Assembly (NCBI RefSeq): GCF_019175385.1
Contig: NC_083339.1
Coordinates: forward strand, 29,417,637-29,481,636
DNA length: 64,000 nt
Direction: 5' to 3'
Source of the DNA: Lycium barbarum
Lineage: Eukaryota > Streptophyta > Magnoliopsida > Solanales > Solanaceae
The position numbers and the translations under genes are program-made. Every line of letters begins with the position of its first letter. The first letter of the stretch is position 1. Shown piece by piece: positions 24,661-36,600 of this stretch. The notes beneath the pieces are model-generated. The model did not search any database. It was not told the DNA's origin and worked only from the letters and a program-made list of their open reading frames with translations.

Positions 24661-24800
24661 AACTACATGATCCTCCAACACATCATCACCCTCTTTCTTA
24701 CTCTCACCTACCTAATCCTCTAACACATTATTACCGTCATCCTTACTCTCACCTACCTAATCCTCCAACACATCATTACCCTCATCCTTACTCTCACTGT
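24661..24800 (-). repeat. 45-bp (15-codon) coding minisatellite with copied nonsense codon
   Basis: The unit encodes V(G/V)ESK..G..VLED plus one further residue, and repeats about three times at 45-bp spacing (CTCTCACC at 24701 and 24746). In the copy at 24661 the residue after VLED is histidine; the next two copies both have TAG at that position. Confidence 0.8.
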
Positions 24801-27199
24801 TAGCGCGGGCATCAGACAAGTCAACCCCTTTGTTATTTTTTCCCTCCTCCCTGCCACTTTTCTCCTCGTTCGCCATATGAGATCACCTACAGGATGCCCC
24901 CCAGTGTATCATCATTTTTTTCAAGCCCATCATCCCCTACCCCATCACTATCATGGTAGTCCTCCTCTCTTCTGTCACATTGTTCCTTAGAATCATCCTC
25001 TATGTGTAACGTTTAAAATCTTTTGGAATGAGGAACTCATTAAATCCTTCATTGTGGCAACCTCATCACTTAGCTTCAAAAAAAGGGCAAAAATCAGGAC
25101 ATCAAAATTAAGAGAAAAAAACTACTCGGATTGAAAAATATATTACACACAACATATATAGCACATTGAAATCCCTTCGTAGTAGTGTCAAATCATCATT
25201 TTTTATGACTACTTTATGCTTCTTGGAAAGTTTAGTAGGCGAAATACTATGTTGAGAATTCGCAGCCACACAAATTTCATCTTCTTTAGGAACAAGTTCA
25301 AAAGCAGGCAACTCGAATGATGATTTTTCAACATAAGATGGCACAATATTACTCAACACCACCTGCATGACACAAATAATAAAAATAAGCATGGAATCAA
25401 GTACTAGATAGTAAGTTAAAAAATAAAAAACTTTTTACCTCATCCCGCCTTAGATTGAAAAATGTTGTCTTCAAACTTTTGTAGGTCACCTTTTGCTTAT
25501 CAGTTACAGACCAGTTTATTATGCATGGCACACTATCTCTCATTCGGTTAGCAAGATTTTTATCAGCATATCCACAACATTCATAAAACCAACACTGAAA
25601 AGCCAAAGGCAAACCGCTACACCGATACATACTACTCATCTTACAAACCTTGTTCTTCATCGACTCCAACATAGTCGTAAAACATAATTTTCCCCAAGGG
25701 TGTGCTTTGTAATCACCAGTCTCAACCAACAAGAAGTCATCCTTTATTATGACATCATAATTTGTAAGAGAAAAAATAAAAATATGAATGAAGTACAAGA
25801 TAGCAATCATTAATGCATCCTCATCAGATTACCATTTTTGTTTATCGAAACATTCAACCAGTTCGCCCTTCGTAACCTTCAACACACCAGGAAAGTACAA
25901 CTCCATCAACCAACTTGGTTGGTCAAGAGGATAATCCTTATTATCAGTGCCAGTGCACTTCAAGCCGGTAATTAGAGCAAACTCCCCAAGTCCAAAGAGT
26001 AACCTAGCCTTACGCACTCTAACCCATATCTCATCATCTCTATCTGACACAACTTCCCTAAGCAATAATGCATGTATAAGCTGGTTTTGGATGAAAACTG
26101 GTGGCAAATCTAAAAAATAACCAAAACATGTATCTTTAAAAATCTGAATCTTCGAGTCATCTAGTTTGGATTTCAACTGATCCACGATGAGGCAATTTGT
26201 GTGCACACTAACTCTAGTCGAGAAACGATCACGGGGACGAACATAGAAATCCCAAAGCTGCAAATACAAATACACTGTGATTATACATCTCATATACAAT
26301 AAATATACAGATATTATACATCTAAGTACTGACACTACTATGTCATTATACATCTTATATACACTAAATATACAGATATTATATGTCTCATATACACGAA
26401 AAATACACAGAGATTAAAAAGAAATAACAAAATAAGAAAAATACCTTCAAATCAGGCTTGCTACGACAGTCTTTCTTCTTCACAAGAACCTTTTTCGATG
26501 ACCCAACATCATTTTTATCATCGTCATCATCTTTCCGCCGAATGGGTTTCTTTCTTTTCTTTGAAGGGCCGACATCATCATCGCCAACAGGCTTCAGATT
26601 TGTTGCAGCTTCCCCACCCACTGCTTCCTTACTTTTAGAAGCATTGCCTTTTTGAGGTTTCAATTGTTTTTTTCCAGAATCACTCCCCATTTTACTCTTT
26701 GACCTAGTCTTTATACCAGAGGGTGTATCAACAACAACTACACATCAACACTCTTTGCCCTTGTTTTTCTAACAATGGGAGTTTTGGGGTTTTCTTTAAC
26801 ACCAGCAACAACACCCTCAGTAAAATCATAATCCATAGCAACGAATTTAGGATCGAATTTCACCCCTTTACCCGCTAACTTCAACTTACTATTTGTTGGT
26901 GACTTTCGCTTAGGCATTATTATCTTAAGAGAACGTGTCAATTTCGAACATAATCTAGCTTAAAAATAGAAGAAACCCCTTTCAATTATGTTGAAAAGAG
27001 AAGACGTCGATGATGGAAACCCCAAATATGTGCTTTTCCCTTAGCTTAATGGAAATAAAGACGTTAGGTGTGGGCTGGGCTACGGGGTGGAATTAGTTTG
27101 GGTCGAGTGGACTTCTGGTGACATTAAGCCTAAACATTGGCCAAATGTGGGATTAGTTTGGGCTGGTTGGACACACAGTGTCCTTTTCCCGTGAAATAA

Positions 27200-28122
27200 T
27201 ATGTGATTTGATATTTATGTCCAACACAGGAACAGTACGAAAGTAACAACATTTGGTATGGAAAAAGCAAAGCTAATAATTTCAAATATACTGAAACTGC
27301 ACCTTGACTAGCAAGCAGGGATATCAATGAAGATCAGTCGGCTTCAGTTGTTTGTCCGCCACTTGTTATATAGGAGAATAACGTCCATTTAACTATTACC
27401 CCATTAGAGAATAAAATGCTTTTATTATTAGGCCAACTAAATCATCACTTAAAATATTTTTCTATATAGTTTAGCAATCGTTCTTTTGTGATAGTTGGGA
27501 TATGTCTTTATATTAATTTTTAAAAGAATTATTAAAAAGGACAATAAGAAATAAACTCACACACATCGTGTGGAAAATTTTCACTGATATCATTAAACTA
27601 TAAGTGGTGATATGAGACAATTAGATTTCGTACTCGATACTATTATTTAAATTTTGAAATTTTACAAGATATACTAAACTAGATCCATATTTACAATAAC
27701 TCACAATACTATTTCATTTTCAATACATAGCAACAAAAATTTTATGAAACATATATAGCCTCTAAATAATCCCAATAAATTAAGGATTTTGAATATCTCA
27801 TTTCTTCTCTTTCTTCCTTTCTTCTCTTTCCCACAAATCCTGACCGTTGTTGTCTCCATCACAGCCCCAGTTCACCGGTATTCTTCCCGTTCGCCGGAGT
27901 AGTCCACGCTTCATCCGAGTTCAATGTTGCTTTGCTGAAAATCAACAAAGTTCTTTCGTTGCTAGTGCTTCTTCACTTGAGTTTTGTCGATGTTCAGTGT
28001 TGTTGCTTCACCGCCGACGTTCTTTCCTATGGCTTCCTCACTTCTTCTTTCGATGAACATTGGTATGCATCTGTAATCACCGTACATAGGTCATTGTATA
28101 CATGTAAAGTATGCTTCACGTA
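27200..28122 (+). other. Non-transposon spacer; possible 5' leader/first exon of an interrupted gene
   Basis: 27200-27780 is AT-rich and featureless. From about 27795 a pyrimidine-rich leader (TTCTTCTCTTTCTTCC) precedes a locally GC-richer segment (27840-28070) with CACCGG, CGCCGG and CGCCGACG. Short open frames at 27847-28056 and 27932-28156 overlap here, but I recognise neither. The sequence is split by the Tat-like element at 28127/40189. It could be the start of a host or transposon gene; support is compositional only. Confidence 0.25.
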
Positions 28123-28127
28123 CATAC

Positions 28128-29067
28128 TGTTGCACCCTATTTTTACCAAAGGCTAAACAAAGCACAACTTATGGGACTCTAAAATAATTAATTATGTACA
28201 GAGTCGCCACCTAGCATTTAAGGTATACTAGGGTACCTATAAATTATTAATATATGCAGCTTAACATGGTCTACAAAAATAAGTGAGATTCTAGGTAAGG
28301 GTTCAAATTATTCCGAAGGGAAGGTGTTAGGCATCCTTCAGAATCCAAAAATGTGGTTCCCGGCTGGACCAATTTAACTATACGAGGGATGTGTAAAAAA
28401 AAGTTTGATTATTATTTACAAAAAATATTAATGGAATTTAAACTAAAGGATAACTAATATGACTATTCACGTAATAAAAGGTGTAAGTATTTACATATGT
28501 ATAAAATACGTATTACATGATTATTTACGAGTGAACAAAGTGCACAATTACAGTGACTAACAATTTTAGCTTTACATGAATATATCATAAGGTATTTATT
28601 TAACAATGAATGATTTACCTTTGAATGAAAAAGAAAGATTCAAAACATATGTGATATAATAATTATTTTAAAAAAAGGTTATCTGCAACTTAGGAGCTTG
28701 GGTATGTGAAAAAAGGTATGAGGAATGGACATGAAATTATTTTGCACTCGCGGTGAGTTAACTAATTTAACTAGTCAAGTATGTACGCCTGATCAATTAA
28801 TTATGAGAGTACATTCTAAAGCCTAAATATTGAGGCAAATCACCTTATTTATTTACTTAAGTGTGCTAAGCTATTGAATTAAAACGCTAGCGAAACATGA
28901 TAACTAAAAGAATATTAGCTACGAAAATAATAACTGCCTAATATTAATTTGTCTAAAACACATAAAATTTAAATCACCTAAGCAGATCATAAATAAATAC
29001 CACCAACCTGCACCCTAAAAAAAGTAAAGTTTCGCTATATTTTATGCTTGTATAATTTAAGAATGTA

Positions 29068-29152
<85 letters not shown>

Positions 29153-31381
29153 GGAGAATTTAAGAAGCTATTTGAACTTCTTTTGAGTGTCATCTTCAAA
29201 AAGTAACTCCGGATACCTGCATGAGACTTAATAAAAAATATTAGTAAGATAACAAATAACTATCGGATGAATTAAAGAAATAATGAATAAACTTAAAATA
29301 AAAAATCCGTCTTTGTACATGGAAGGCCTTGGAAATCGACGGAAATTTCTTCATCGGCCAAGTGGATTTTGTATTCGTCCAAATCAATTTAACGAAAGAG
29401 TTTAAAAAGGGTAACAATGTCAGTAACAAACACTGATAGCTCGAGACGAGCAACAGAGTAGCAATAGTGACAGGTGAATCTGTTGATAGCAAATCGTCGC
29501 AACAAACAGCCTAACAATAAAAATATTAATAGGAACATAAGTATCAGCTTGCTTTACTTTTCTTTTCTGTTCTTAGACTAAAAAGCATGTCTTTCCATAA
29601 TATTCTTTTGCCAGACATTTACTTTCTAGACCAAACCCTTCACGTGAAATTAGGAAATAAATACTGATTGAGTTCAACTAATACACATTTGACTCACTGT
29701 AAAAGAACTTCTCAACATTAGATTATTTAAATGATAGTCATAAGATATGTAATCATTCACTGAAATAAATACTCTAAAAGAATGACAAGCTACCTTTAAC
29801 GTATATAAATTAACTCTACAATAATAATGTGATTTAAGTATACTAACAATACTGCCAATTCACAAATGGAGCTAAAAAAACGCAGCAAACAATAGTAACA
29901 CCGGGAGAACGGCGAGCAAGATGTACCGGAGACGAGCTCCGGCAGCGTCAAAAGTTACCACAAGGATCGCGGAAAGAACAATATTGAACTAGAGGGTCAC
30001 CTGAAAAATACAAAAATCAGTCTAAACCTTTTACCAACAGACCCACAATAAATCCGAACAACCACGGAAGAAACAAAAAGAAAAATCAGAGCAGCAGCAG
30101 CAGCGGACAACAACAACAACAGGAACTAAAAAAAAAATCGTTGGTAACGAAAATAGAGCAAGCACAATCGCCGGTTTCCATGGAGCTCGCCGGAGGAGAT
30201 CACAAGGTTACCGGAAAAATCAAAGCAACATGGGGGCAACCTCAAAATAGTTTCAACAATAAAAAATAATCAACACCCAAAAATAGAGATGATGCACAAA
30301 ATGTAAGAGCAAAGGCTGTCGGAGTTCATCAATCATTTATTTTCCGGCGTAGTACGCCGGAGTTTCTTTTTCCGTTCAAACCACGTTGCTTCGATGGCGA
30401 CAAGCTCATGGTGACCAGATTTTTTTTTTATTTGGGTGTTTTCGTAATGGGTTAACAGTGGGGATAAGAGGGGGAAAGAGATGGGGTTGCGCGTTGGTGG
30501 TCGCATGGCTGCTCCGGTTCACCGGAGCTGGAAGCTCCTCGCCGGAGCAGTTGGTTGGAGCAAAGCGAGGAGAAAAGAGAGGCGTGATGGCAGTGGGAGA
30601 TGGAGAAGCGTTTGGGAGAGAGGGAGGAAGACGAAGTGGGGAGGAAGTGAGGGTGGTTTGGTGCGTCGCCGGAGCTCCGAGCACCGGCGTGGCGGCGGCG
30701 GCGTGTGAGAGAAAAATGAGGGGGAAAAAGAAAAATGTTTAGGGTTTATTAGGGGAGGGGGCAAATCTGAAAATGGGCTTGTCTGTTGTTTCTTTTTTGC
30801 TGTGTAGGTGTGTGTTTGTGTGCTCATAAAATTAAACCCCTCCCCTTATTTTATAACATAAAGTCCAAAAAATAAATATGGAGCCATACCCCCTGTCCCC
30901 TTATTTCTTTTAACTAATCAAAACCTAACCCATTACCTCAAAATGTTCACTTTTTTTAAAAAGAAAAATGATGAGACCTTGATTTGATTGAATTTTGCTC
31001 TGCGTTTAAAAATTAATTGCTCCGATTTTCTCTGCACTGTCGGGCTGCACTAAAAATATAATTAATTACTACATGTATAAATAATAACGTAAGTATAAAA
31101 TATAAATATTAATGTGCAAGATATGAAAATGTATTGCTATAAAATTAAGAAACAATTATTAATTTTACGAAAATGGTAATATTACGCTATACCTGTGCAA
31201 AATAATGACTCTTGAAAAAAAATGACAATAAATTAATAAAATTCTCAAAATAAGGACAATCATCAATAAATTATAAATAAATGTAAAAAATGTGAAAAAA
31301 ATGTATTTCGTGCTTTTTAACGAATCAGGGCCCCCCAAAACGTTAATTTTAAGCACGTCGAGCCAAAATTAGGTGTCAACA
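28128..31381 (-). repeat. Tat-like element 3' LTR (left), 3254 bp
   Basis: Near-identical to 36957-40188. It contains an (AT)n tract at 29070-29149, longer than the one in the other LTR, and a GC-rich segment 30340-30760 with palindromes such as CCGGCGTA-G-TACGCCGG (30344-30360) and GCTCCGGT-TC-ACCGGAGC (about 30511-30528). Open frames in this GC-rich part (for example 30386-30742) are antisense to the element and recur only because the LTR is duplicated. Confidence 0.95.
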
Positions 31382-31395
31382 ACTTGTCCCTCTTC
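31382..31395 (-). promoter_or_regulatory. Tat-like element polypurine tract
   Basis: On the minus strand GAAGAGGGACAAGT directly precedes the LTR start TGTTGACACC. It is the expected plus-strand primer site and agrees with minus orientation. Confidence 0.7.
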
Positions 31396-31735
31396 GACCG
31401 GAGATGATGAAAGAGTTTTCGGACGAAGATGTTGACATGTAGCTTATTTTGGCTCGATAAAGAATTGCTAAAAGGATATGTACGGAGAAAGAGGACAGAC
31501 GTTGGTAGCGCTTTGACGATACTCTTAGTCTGTCGGCGAGGTTGCAATAAAAAGAAAAAATGATAAACAGGAAGGATTGTTCGCGGCCGAAAAAAAATGT
31601 TCGCATTCCCACGTCGTCGCTTCCAAAATTTCCCCAGTATCGAGCTACGAGATACTGGGAGGGTGCAAGATTTGCATACTTGCTGAGGAAAGAATGATTC
31701 TCGTCCCGATGTGACCGAACTCTGCATAGAGCTTC

Positions 31736-31774
31736 CTACATATCTCGTCAATCACGAGAATCAGGTCAATGTAG
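31736..31774. other. Hairpin module copy a (others at 35710-35748, 35869-35914, 36092-36130)
   Basis: Each copy has outer arms CTACR/YGTAG around an inner stem and the word GAATCAGGT. In copy a the arms are CTACA/TGTAG and TCTCGT/ACGAGA; in the copy at 35710 they are CTACG/CGTAG and TCTCATC/GATGAGA. Copies c and d keep the outer CTACG/CGTAG arms with a shorter inner TCTC/GAGA. Pairing is kept while bases change. Confidence 0.6.
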
Positions 31775-31798
31775 TTCGAAAGGTGATAACTAATGGAC

Positions 31799-31830
<32 letters not shown>

Positions 31831-31879
31831 GCATGATGCAATGCGTTTGAAGGGTATCGGAAAGTGATAATGCAATGCA

Positions 31880-32010
31880 TGTGCAGTGTGTTTGCGAGCA
31901 TTCGCAAAGTAATGATGCAATGTATGTGCAGTGCATTTGCGAGCATTCGCAAAGTAATGATGCAATGTATGTGCAGTGCATCTGAGAGCATACGCAGGGC
32001 ATTTAAAACA
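31880..32010. repeat. 45-bp repeat with hairpin TTTGCGA-GCAT-TCGCAAA
   Basis: The unit repeats at 45-bp spacing (GCGAGCATTCGC at 31894 and 31939, with a degenerate third copy). The 18-nt word at 31891-31908 and 31936-31953 has perfect 7-bp arms. A 27-nt poly-T tract lies upstream at about 31801-31827. Confidence 0.8.
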
Positions 32011-32340
32011 CACAAATGCAGGTACGGTGCAATGCGTCTACGAGCATACGCAAGGGCATTTGAAAACAATAAAACAATGCAGGTGCAGTGCAATGCGGCT
32101 GCGAGCATACCCAGGGGCATTAAGAAAATAATAATAAAACAAGGCAGATGCGGTGCGATGTCTTATGCATAAATTTTCAAAGGGCGATGCGCGGCCCGTG
32201 CAACATATAAAAAGCGGTGCTCAGCCTTATGTAGAAATTTCAAAAGGGCGGTGCGCAGCCCAGGCAACATATGAAAGGCGGTGCTCAGCCTTATGCAGAA
32301 ATTACAAAGGGCGGTGCATGGCCCATGTAACATATGAAAG

Positions 32341-33525
32341 CGATGCGAAGGGCGGTGCGCAGCCCATGCATCATATGAAAGGCGGTGCTCAGCCTTATGC
32401 AGAAATTACAAAGGGCGGTGCATGGCCCATGTAACATATGAAAGCGATGCAAAGGGCGGTGCGCAGCCCATGCATCATATGAAAGGCGGTGCTCAGCCTT
32501 ATGCAGAAATTACAAAGGGCGGTGCATGGCCCGTGTAACATATGAAAGCGATGCAAAGGGCAGTGCGCAGCCCGTGCATCATATGAAAGGCGGTGCTCAG
32601 CCTTATGCAGAAATTACAAAGGGCGGTGCATGGCCCATGTAACATATGAAAGCGATGCAAAGGGCGGTGCGCAGCCCATGCATCATATGAAAGGCGGTGC
32701 TCAGCCTTATGCAGAAATTACAAAGGGCGGTGCATGGCCCATGTAACATATGAAAGCGATGCGAAGGGCGGTGCGCAGCCCATGCATCATATGAAAGGCG
32801 GTGCTCAGCCTTATGCAGAAATTACAAAGGGCGGTGCATGGCCCATGTAACATATGAAAGCGATGCAAAGGGCGGTGCGCAGCCCATGCATCATATGAAA
32901 GGCGGTGCTCAGCCTTATGCAGAAATTACAAAGGGCGGTGCATGGCCCGTGTAACATATGAAAGCGATGCAAAGGGCAGTGCGCAGCCCGTGCATCATAT
33001 GAAAGGCGGTGCTTAGCCTTATGCAGAAATTACAAAGGGCGGTGCATGGCCCATGTAACATATGAAAGCGATGCAAAGGGCGGTGCGCAGCCCATGCATC
33101 ATATGAAAGGCGGTGCTCAGCCTTATGCAGAAATTACAAAGGGCGGTGCATGGCCCATGTAACATATGAAAGCGATGCGAAGGGCGGTGCGCAGCCCATG
33201 CATCATATGAAAGGCGGTGCTCAGCCTTATGCAGAAATTACAAAGGGCGGTGCATGGCCCATGTAACATATGAAAGCGATGCAAAGGGCGGTGCACAGCC
33301 CATGCATCATATGAAAGGCGGTGCTCAGCCTTATGCAGAAATTACAAAGGGCGGTGCATGGCCCGTGTAACATATGAAAGCGATGCAAAGGGCAGTGCGC
33401 AGCCCGTGCATCATATGAAAGGCGGTGCTCAGCCTTATGCAGAAATTACAAAAGTCGGTGCATGGCCCAGAAAGTATATGAAAGCGATGCAAAGGGCGGT
33501 GCATGGCCCATGCAACATATGAAAG
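32341..33525. repeat. 104-bp tandem array with 416-bp higher-order structure
   Basis: Units start at CGATGC 32341, 32445, 32549, 32653, 32757, 32861, 32965, 33069, 33173, 33277, 33381 and 33485, always 104 bp apart; the last is truncated. Each unit holds three related GGCGGTGC sub-repeats of about 31-42 bp. Variants cycle every four units: type a has GAAGGGCGG (32341, 32757, 33173) and type c has AAGGGCAGTG with CCCGTG (32549, 32965, 33381). A degenerate lead-in occupies about 32165-32340 and a tail 33526-33660. Since 104 is not a multiple of three, open frames through it are chance. Confidence 0.93.
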
Positions 33526-33660
33526 CGATGCAAAGGGCGGTGCGCAGCCCATGCATCATATGAAAGGCGGTGCTCAGCCTTATGCAAAAATTCTAAAAGG
33601 GCGGTGCACAGCCCATGCAGCATTGAAAGCGGTGCGCAGCCTTATGCAGATGCAGTGCAA

Positions 33661-36600
33661 TGCGGCCGCGAGCATACGCGGGGGCATTTGAAAAAAATAA
33701 AAAAATAAAGCAATGCAGGTGTGGAGGGTAACGCCTTTGTTTCGGCGCGAATGAAGTGCAGAAGGTAAGGTCCTTGGGCCATGAAATGGTGCCTTTAGGC
33801 GATGAGAATGATGACTTTAGACTATGACGCCCTCGGTGTCCTACTGTGGGGCTGGACGAGCCAATGCAGTGTCCTACTGTGGGGCTGGCCGAGCCCGTGC
33901 CCTTTCTCTCGAAATGTGCCATTGGTGGAATTTTTGAGGGCCCCCTCAAAAATTTTGTCCCAGTTTAGAAAACAAACAAAACTTTGCATACTTCCCGCGA
34001 AATGCGATGTTCACTTGCGGTTTTTTTTTTTTTTTATTATTATTTTATTTTTTAAGCTACTCAAAAATGTTCTCCCAATTTCATGCTTCAGCGGAGAAAT
34101 ACGAGGATCTTTCATGGTAAGACCAGATGTGGATACCTCATAGAGTTAGTAACAACACAACAACATTGAACTATATTTACTGTGCAATAATAAAAAATTA
34201 AGAAAAATAACAAAATCACGAAAGCAAAATCTAGCAAATTTTTTTTTTTTTTTTTAAATAATCACAATGACTGATATAACATGCCTCGACTTCAGTTGGT
34301 ACCAACAATTAGTATTGTGCATAAGAATTCACCATTGTTTATCATCCAACAAACCAAGATCGACTTATTGATAATTTCTACAGCTTCAAGTGGTACCTCA
34401 GACATACCTAAGGATCGACAAGATCGGTTCATTTTGTTTCAAACAAAGACTCTGAACTATACCTACCCTCATGTTTCAAGTGCCCTCACCAGAAAGAAAG
34501 CCCCTTTTTCACACATATTCAGTATTTTTGAACTTTGGGACATCTAGAGAAGTACACTCAAACTTAGAAAGATGTTCAATGCTTGCAATTGTAATACCAT
34601 AAGCTTGGCCGTCATGTAAGTATCCACTAATAAGAGAAACTTTAGCATAGAATCACGTAGGGCTTGTTATGGGGTTGTAATGTAGGCTTGGGAAAAGGGT
34701 AGGATATTATTTGGGTAAGGAGTGACTAATCCTTCCCTAAGCGTTGCACTATGTCTATGCTTAGTATTTGTGTGCTCTGACGCTGATCTACTTTGTTTTA
34801 TTGTCCCTTTCTTTTGTACTTGTGCGACCTCTTTTGCAAGTTAAAGCCCTTTTTTTTTTTTTTTTTTTTTTGAGTTTAGGGTTGCATGCCCGAGACTCTG
34901 TGGGGATTAAGAGAATTGACCTGGGTTGTATGCCCGAGGTCTTGATACTAATTCCGGGTTGTATGCCTGAGTGTGAAAAATAAAAGAAATAACGGGTTGT
35001 ATGTCCGAGATCCCGAATGACTGAGGTTTTTTTTTTGTTTGTGGGCTCCTTCTTGCTTTGGAAGTCGTTCTTAGCCTTTGTTTTTCTGGGACGGTCGAAT
35101 CATTTTTTTTTTTTTGAAACTTCAGCTCAGATCTCTATCCGCGATTGCACATTTTTAGTGCGCTCAGGGAGGTTGGGCCAAGAGAGAGATAGTGCATATA
35201 AGCACTCAGAAATGGTATAGGCTTATGATGTGGTGGTCAAAGAAAAGGCTCTAGGCTCAAAGGGGAAAATGCTAGGGATAATGTTATTTGGTAGGCTAGA
35301 AAGGCTCAAACGGGTCAAAGAAGGCCTACGATCCTTTTCTATGCTGAGTGTTACTCATAATTTCGCCTCAACAGACATTCAGGCCAAGTTCTAGATCACA
35401 ATGCAATGCAATTGAACGTTATATAAAGCTCACCACACAATGCACATGAAACAATGAGGTTGGTTTTGTTCTTGTCTTACAAGCATGCAAGAGAATTTTT
35501 CAAGTGTCCCTTAAAGTGTGAATGAGAGGTACCAAAAGAATCTATAGTTTACCACGAAGTCAGTCCTCTCCATTATATTGATTATCACTTGTTTCTTTCA
35601 TATGCACAACCCTAACTATGTTGGTACCAACCAAGTCAAAGATATGAATCTAAAAAAATATTTTTGTATTTTTTTTTTTAATAGGGGTACCGAACCCGAG
35701 AAGGGTTGCCTACGTATCTCATCTTAGATGAGAATCAGGTGCGCGTAGTTCGTTCAGATAAGATAGAAAGAAAGAAATATTTTTGTGATTTTTCAAAATA
35801 AAGGATTTTTTTTGTGATTTTTTGAATAATGAATAATGAATAATGAATACCGAACTCAAAAGGGCTGCCTACGTATCTCATGACTCATCAAAGAAGAGAA
35901 TCAGGTGTGCGTAGTTCTTGCAGATAGGATAGAAAGAAATAAAATATATATTATTTTTTGTGATTTTTCAAAGTAAATGATTTTTTTTTATTTTTTTGAT
36001 TTTTTGAATAATGAATTTTTTTTGTGATTTTTTGAATAATGAATTTTTTTGTGATTTTTTGAATAATGAATACCGAACCCAAAAGGGCTACCTACGTATC
36101 TCATCAAAGAAGAGAATCAGGTGTGCGTAGTTCTTGCAAATAGCGTATAAAATGCATGATTGAAAAAAAATATATATATTTTACAAAATGCAGGGTTCAA
36201 CACAAGTCAACTAAAAAATGGTTATATAAAGTGCTAAGGTAGTACAAAGCAAATAACAACAATATTTATTTAAAAACAAAACATGTAACAAATAAAGAGT
36301 ATGTGAAAAATGAAAAGAATGTTCGAAATAAAGGATAAAATTCAACCTAGCTAAAAACAACTGAAAAATGGAATGTACACTAACCTAGAAATTCTAAGAG
36401 TTGGTTTTCCTATGACACAAGGCTCCCCCAAGTGGACAACCTGGGAGTGGAAAGTCCGTGGCCGTCGACTGCACCGCCGATCGACTAAATCCACAAGATC
36501 GATCCAACTAAAAGGGTAATTTAGTAGTGCACGGCCGCGAACCGCGAAACCGCTTTAAGTGTGTGAATTTGTGTGAATTTTCCAGGAGTGGAAGAAATAT

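Larger units (their letters stand above)
22518..26941 (-). pseudogene. Ulp1-type (C48) cysteine protease gene with DUF1985-like domain, MULE cargo, decayed
   Basis: It reads leftward. Exon 1 (about 26941-26445) encodes a lysine-rich N-terminus (MPKRKSPTNSKLKLAGKG, later KKRKKPIRRKDDDDD) with a frameshift near 26745. Exon 2 (26257-25439; TTTGCAG acceptor, GAG/GTAAAAAG donor) encodes a DUF1985-like domain (LLFGLGEFALITGLKC) with an in-frame TAA at 25829-25831. An acidic, repeat-bearing middle (about 25370-23970) has further stops. The peptidase domain begins near 23372 (HIDVLFYYLRKKGKYG) and carries the histidine of ENWHWIFV (about 23070), the aspartate of IVDGLPTQ (codon 22814-22816) and the cysteine of RDCGIFATVF (codon 22701-22703), in canonical H-D-C order. 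An (AT)n tract replaces coding sequence after DHCLY. Family members remove SUMO-like modifiers; role in MULEs is not settled. Not functional here. Confidence 0.82.
20366..27190. mobile_element. Mutator-like element with gutted transposase and Ulp1-type cargo gene
   Basis: The ends are inverted: 20366 onward reads GGGAAAAGGACAC and the minus strand from 27190 reads the same 13 bases, followed by looser similarity (GGCCCAAATTAAACCCAC against AGCCCAAACTAATCCCAC). Flanking 9-mers ATTAAATAA (20357-20365) and GTGAAATAA (27191-27199) match at 7 of 9 positions, compatible with an eroded 9-bp Mutator duplication. Inside are MURA-type transposase ends on the plus strand and, convergently, a spliced Ulp1-type gene on the minus strand. 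The arrangement matches plant MULEs that carry ULP-like genes (Kaonashi-type); both genes are broken. Confidence 0.75.

Noticed and set aside
30386..30742. 118-codon plus-strand frame, with an almost identical copy at 39193-39549, as a conserved gene pair
   Set aside because: The two copies lie in the two LTRs of one recent retrotransposon, so their similarity is automatic. The frame is antisense to the element, and overlapping frames on the other strand are equally long because the segment is GC-rich.
31645..32172. Cysteine/histidine-rich repeat protein in the Tat-like element
   Set aside because: The frames arise from the 45-bp hairpin repeats and a poly-T tract (lysine run) and show no start context or domain.
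32341..33525. CRISPR-like array
   Set aside because: There are no unique spacers between repeats, the units are contiguous, and the context is a plant retrotransposon.
32153..33949. Several open frames on both strands through the 104-bp array
   Set aside because: They follow the repeat composition; 104 is not a multiple of three, so no frame continues through successive units.
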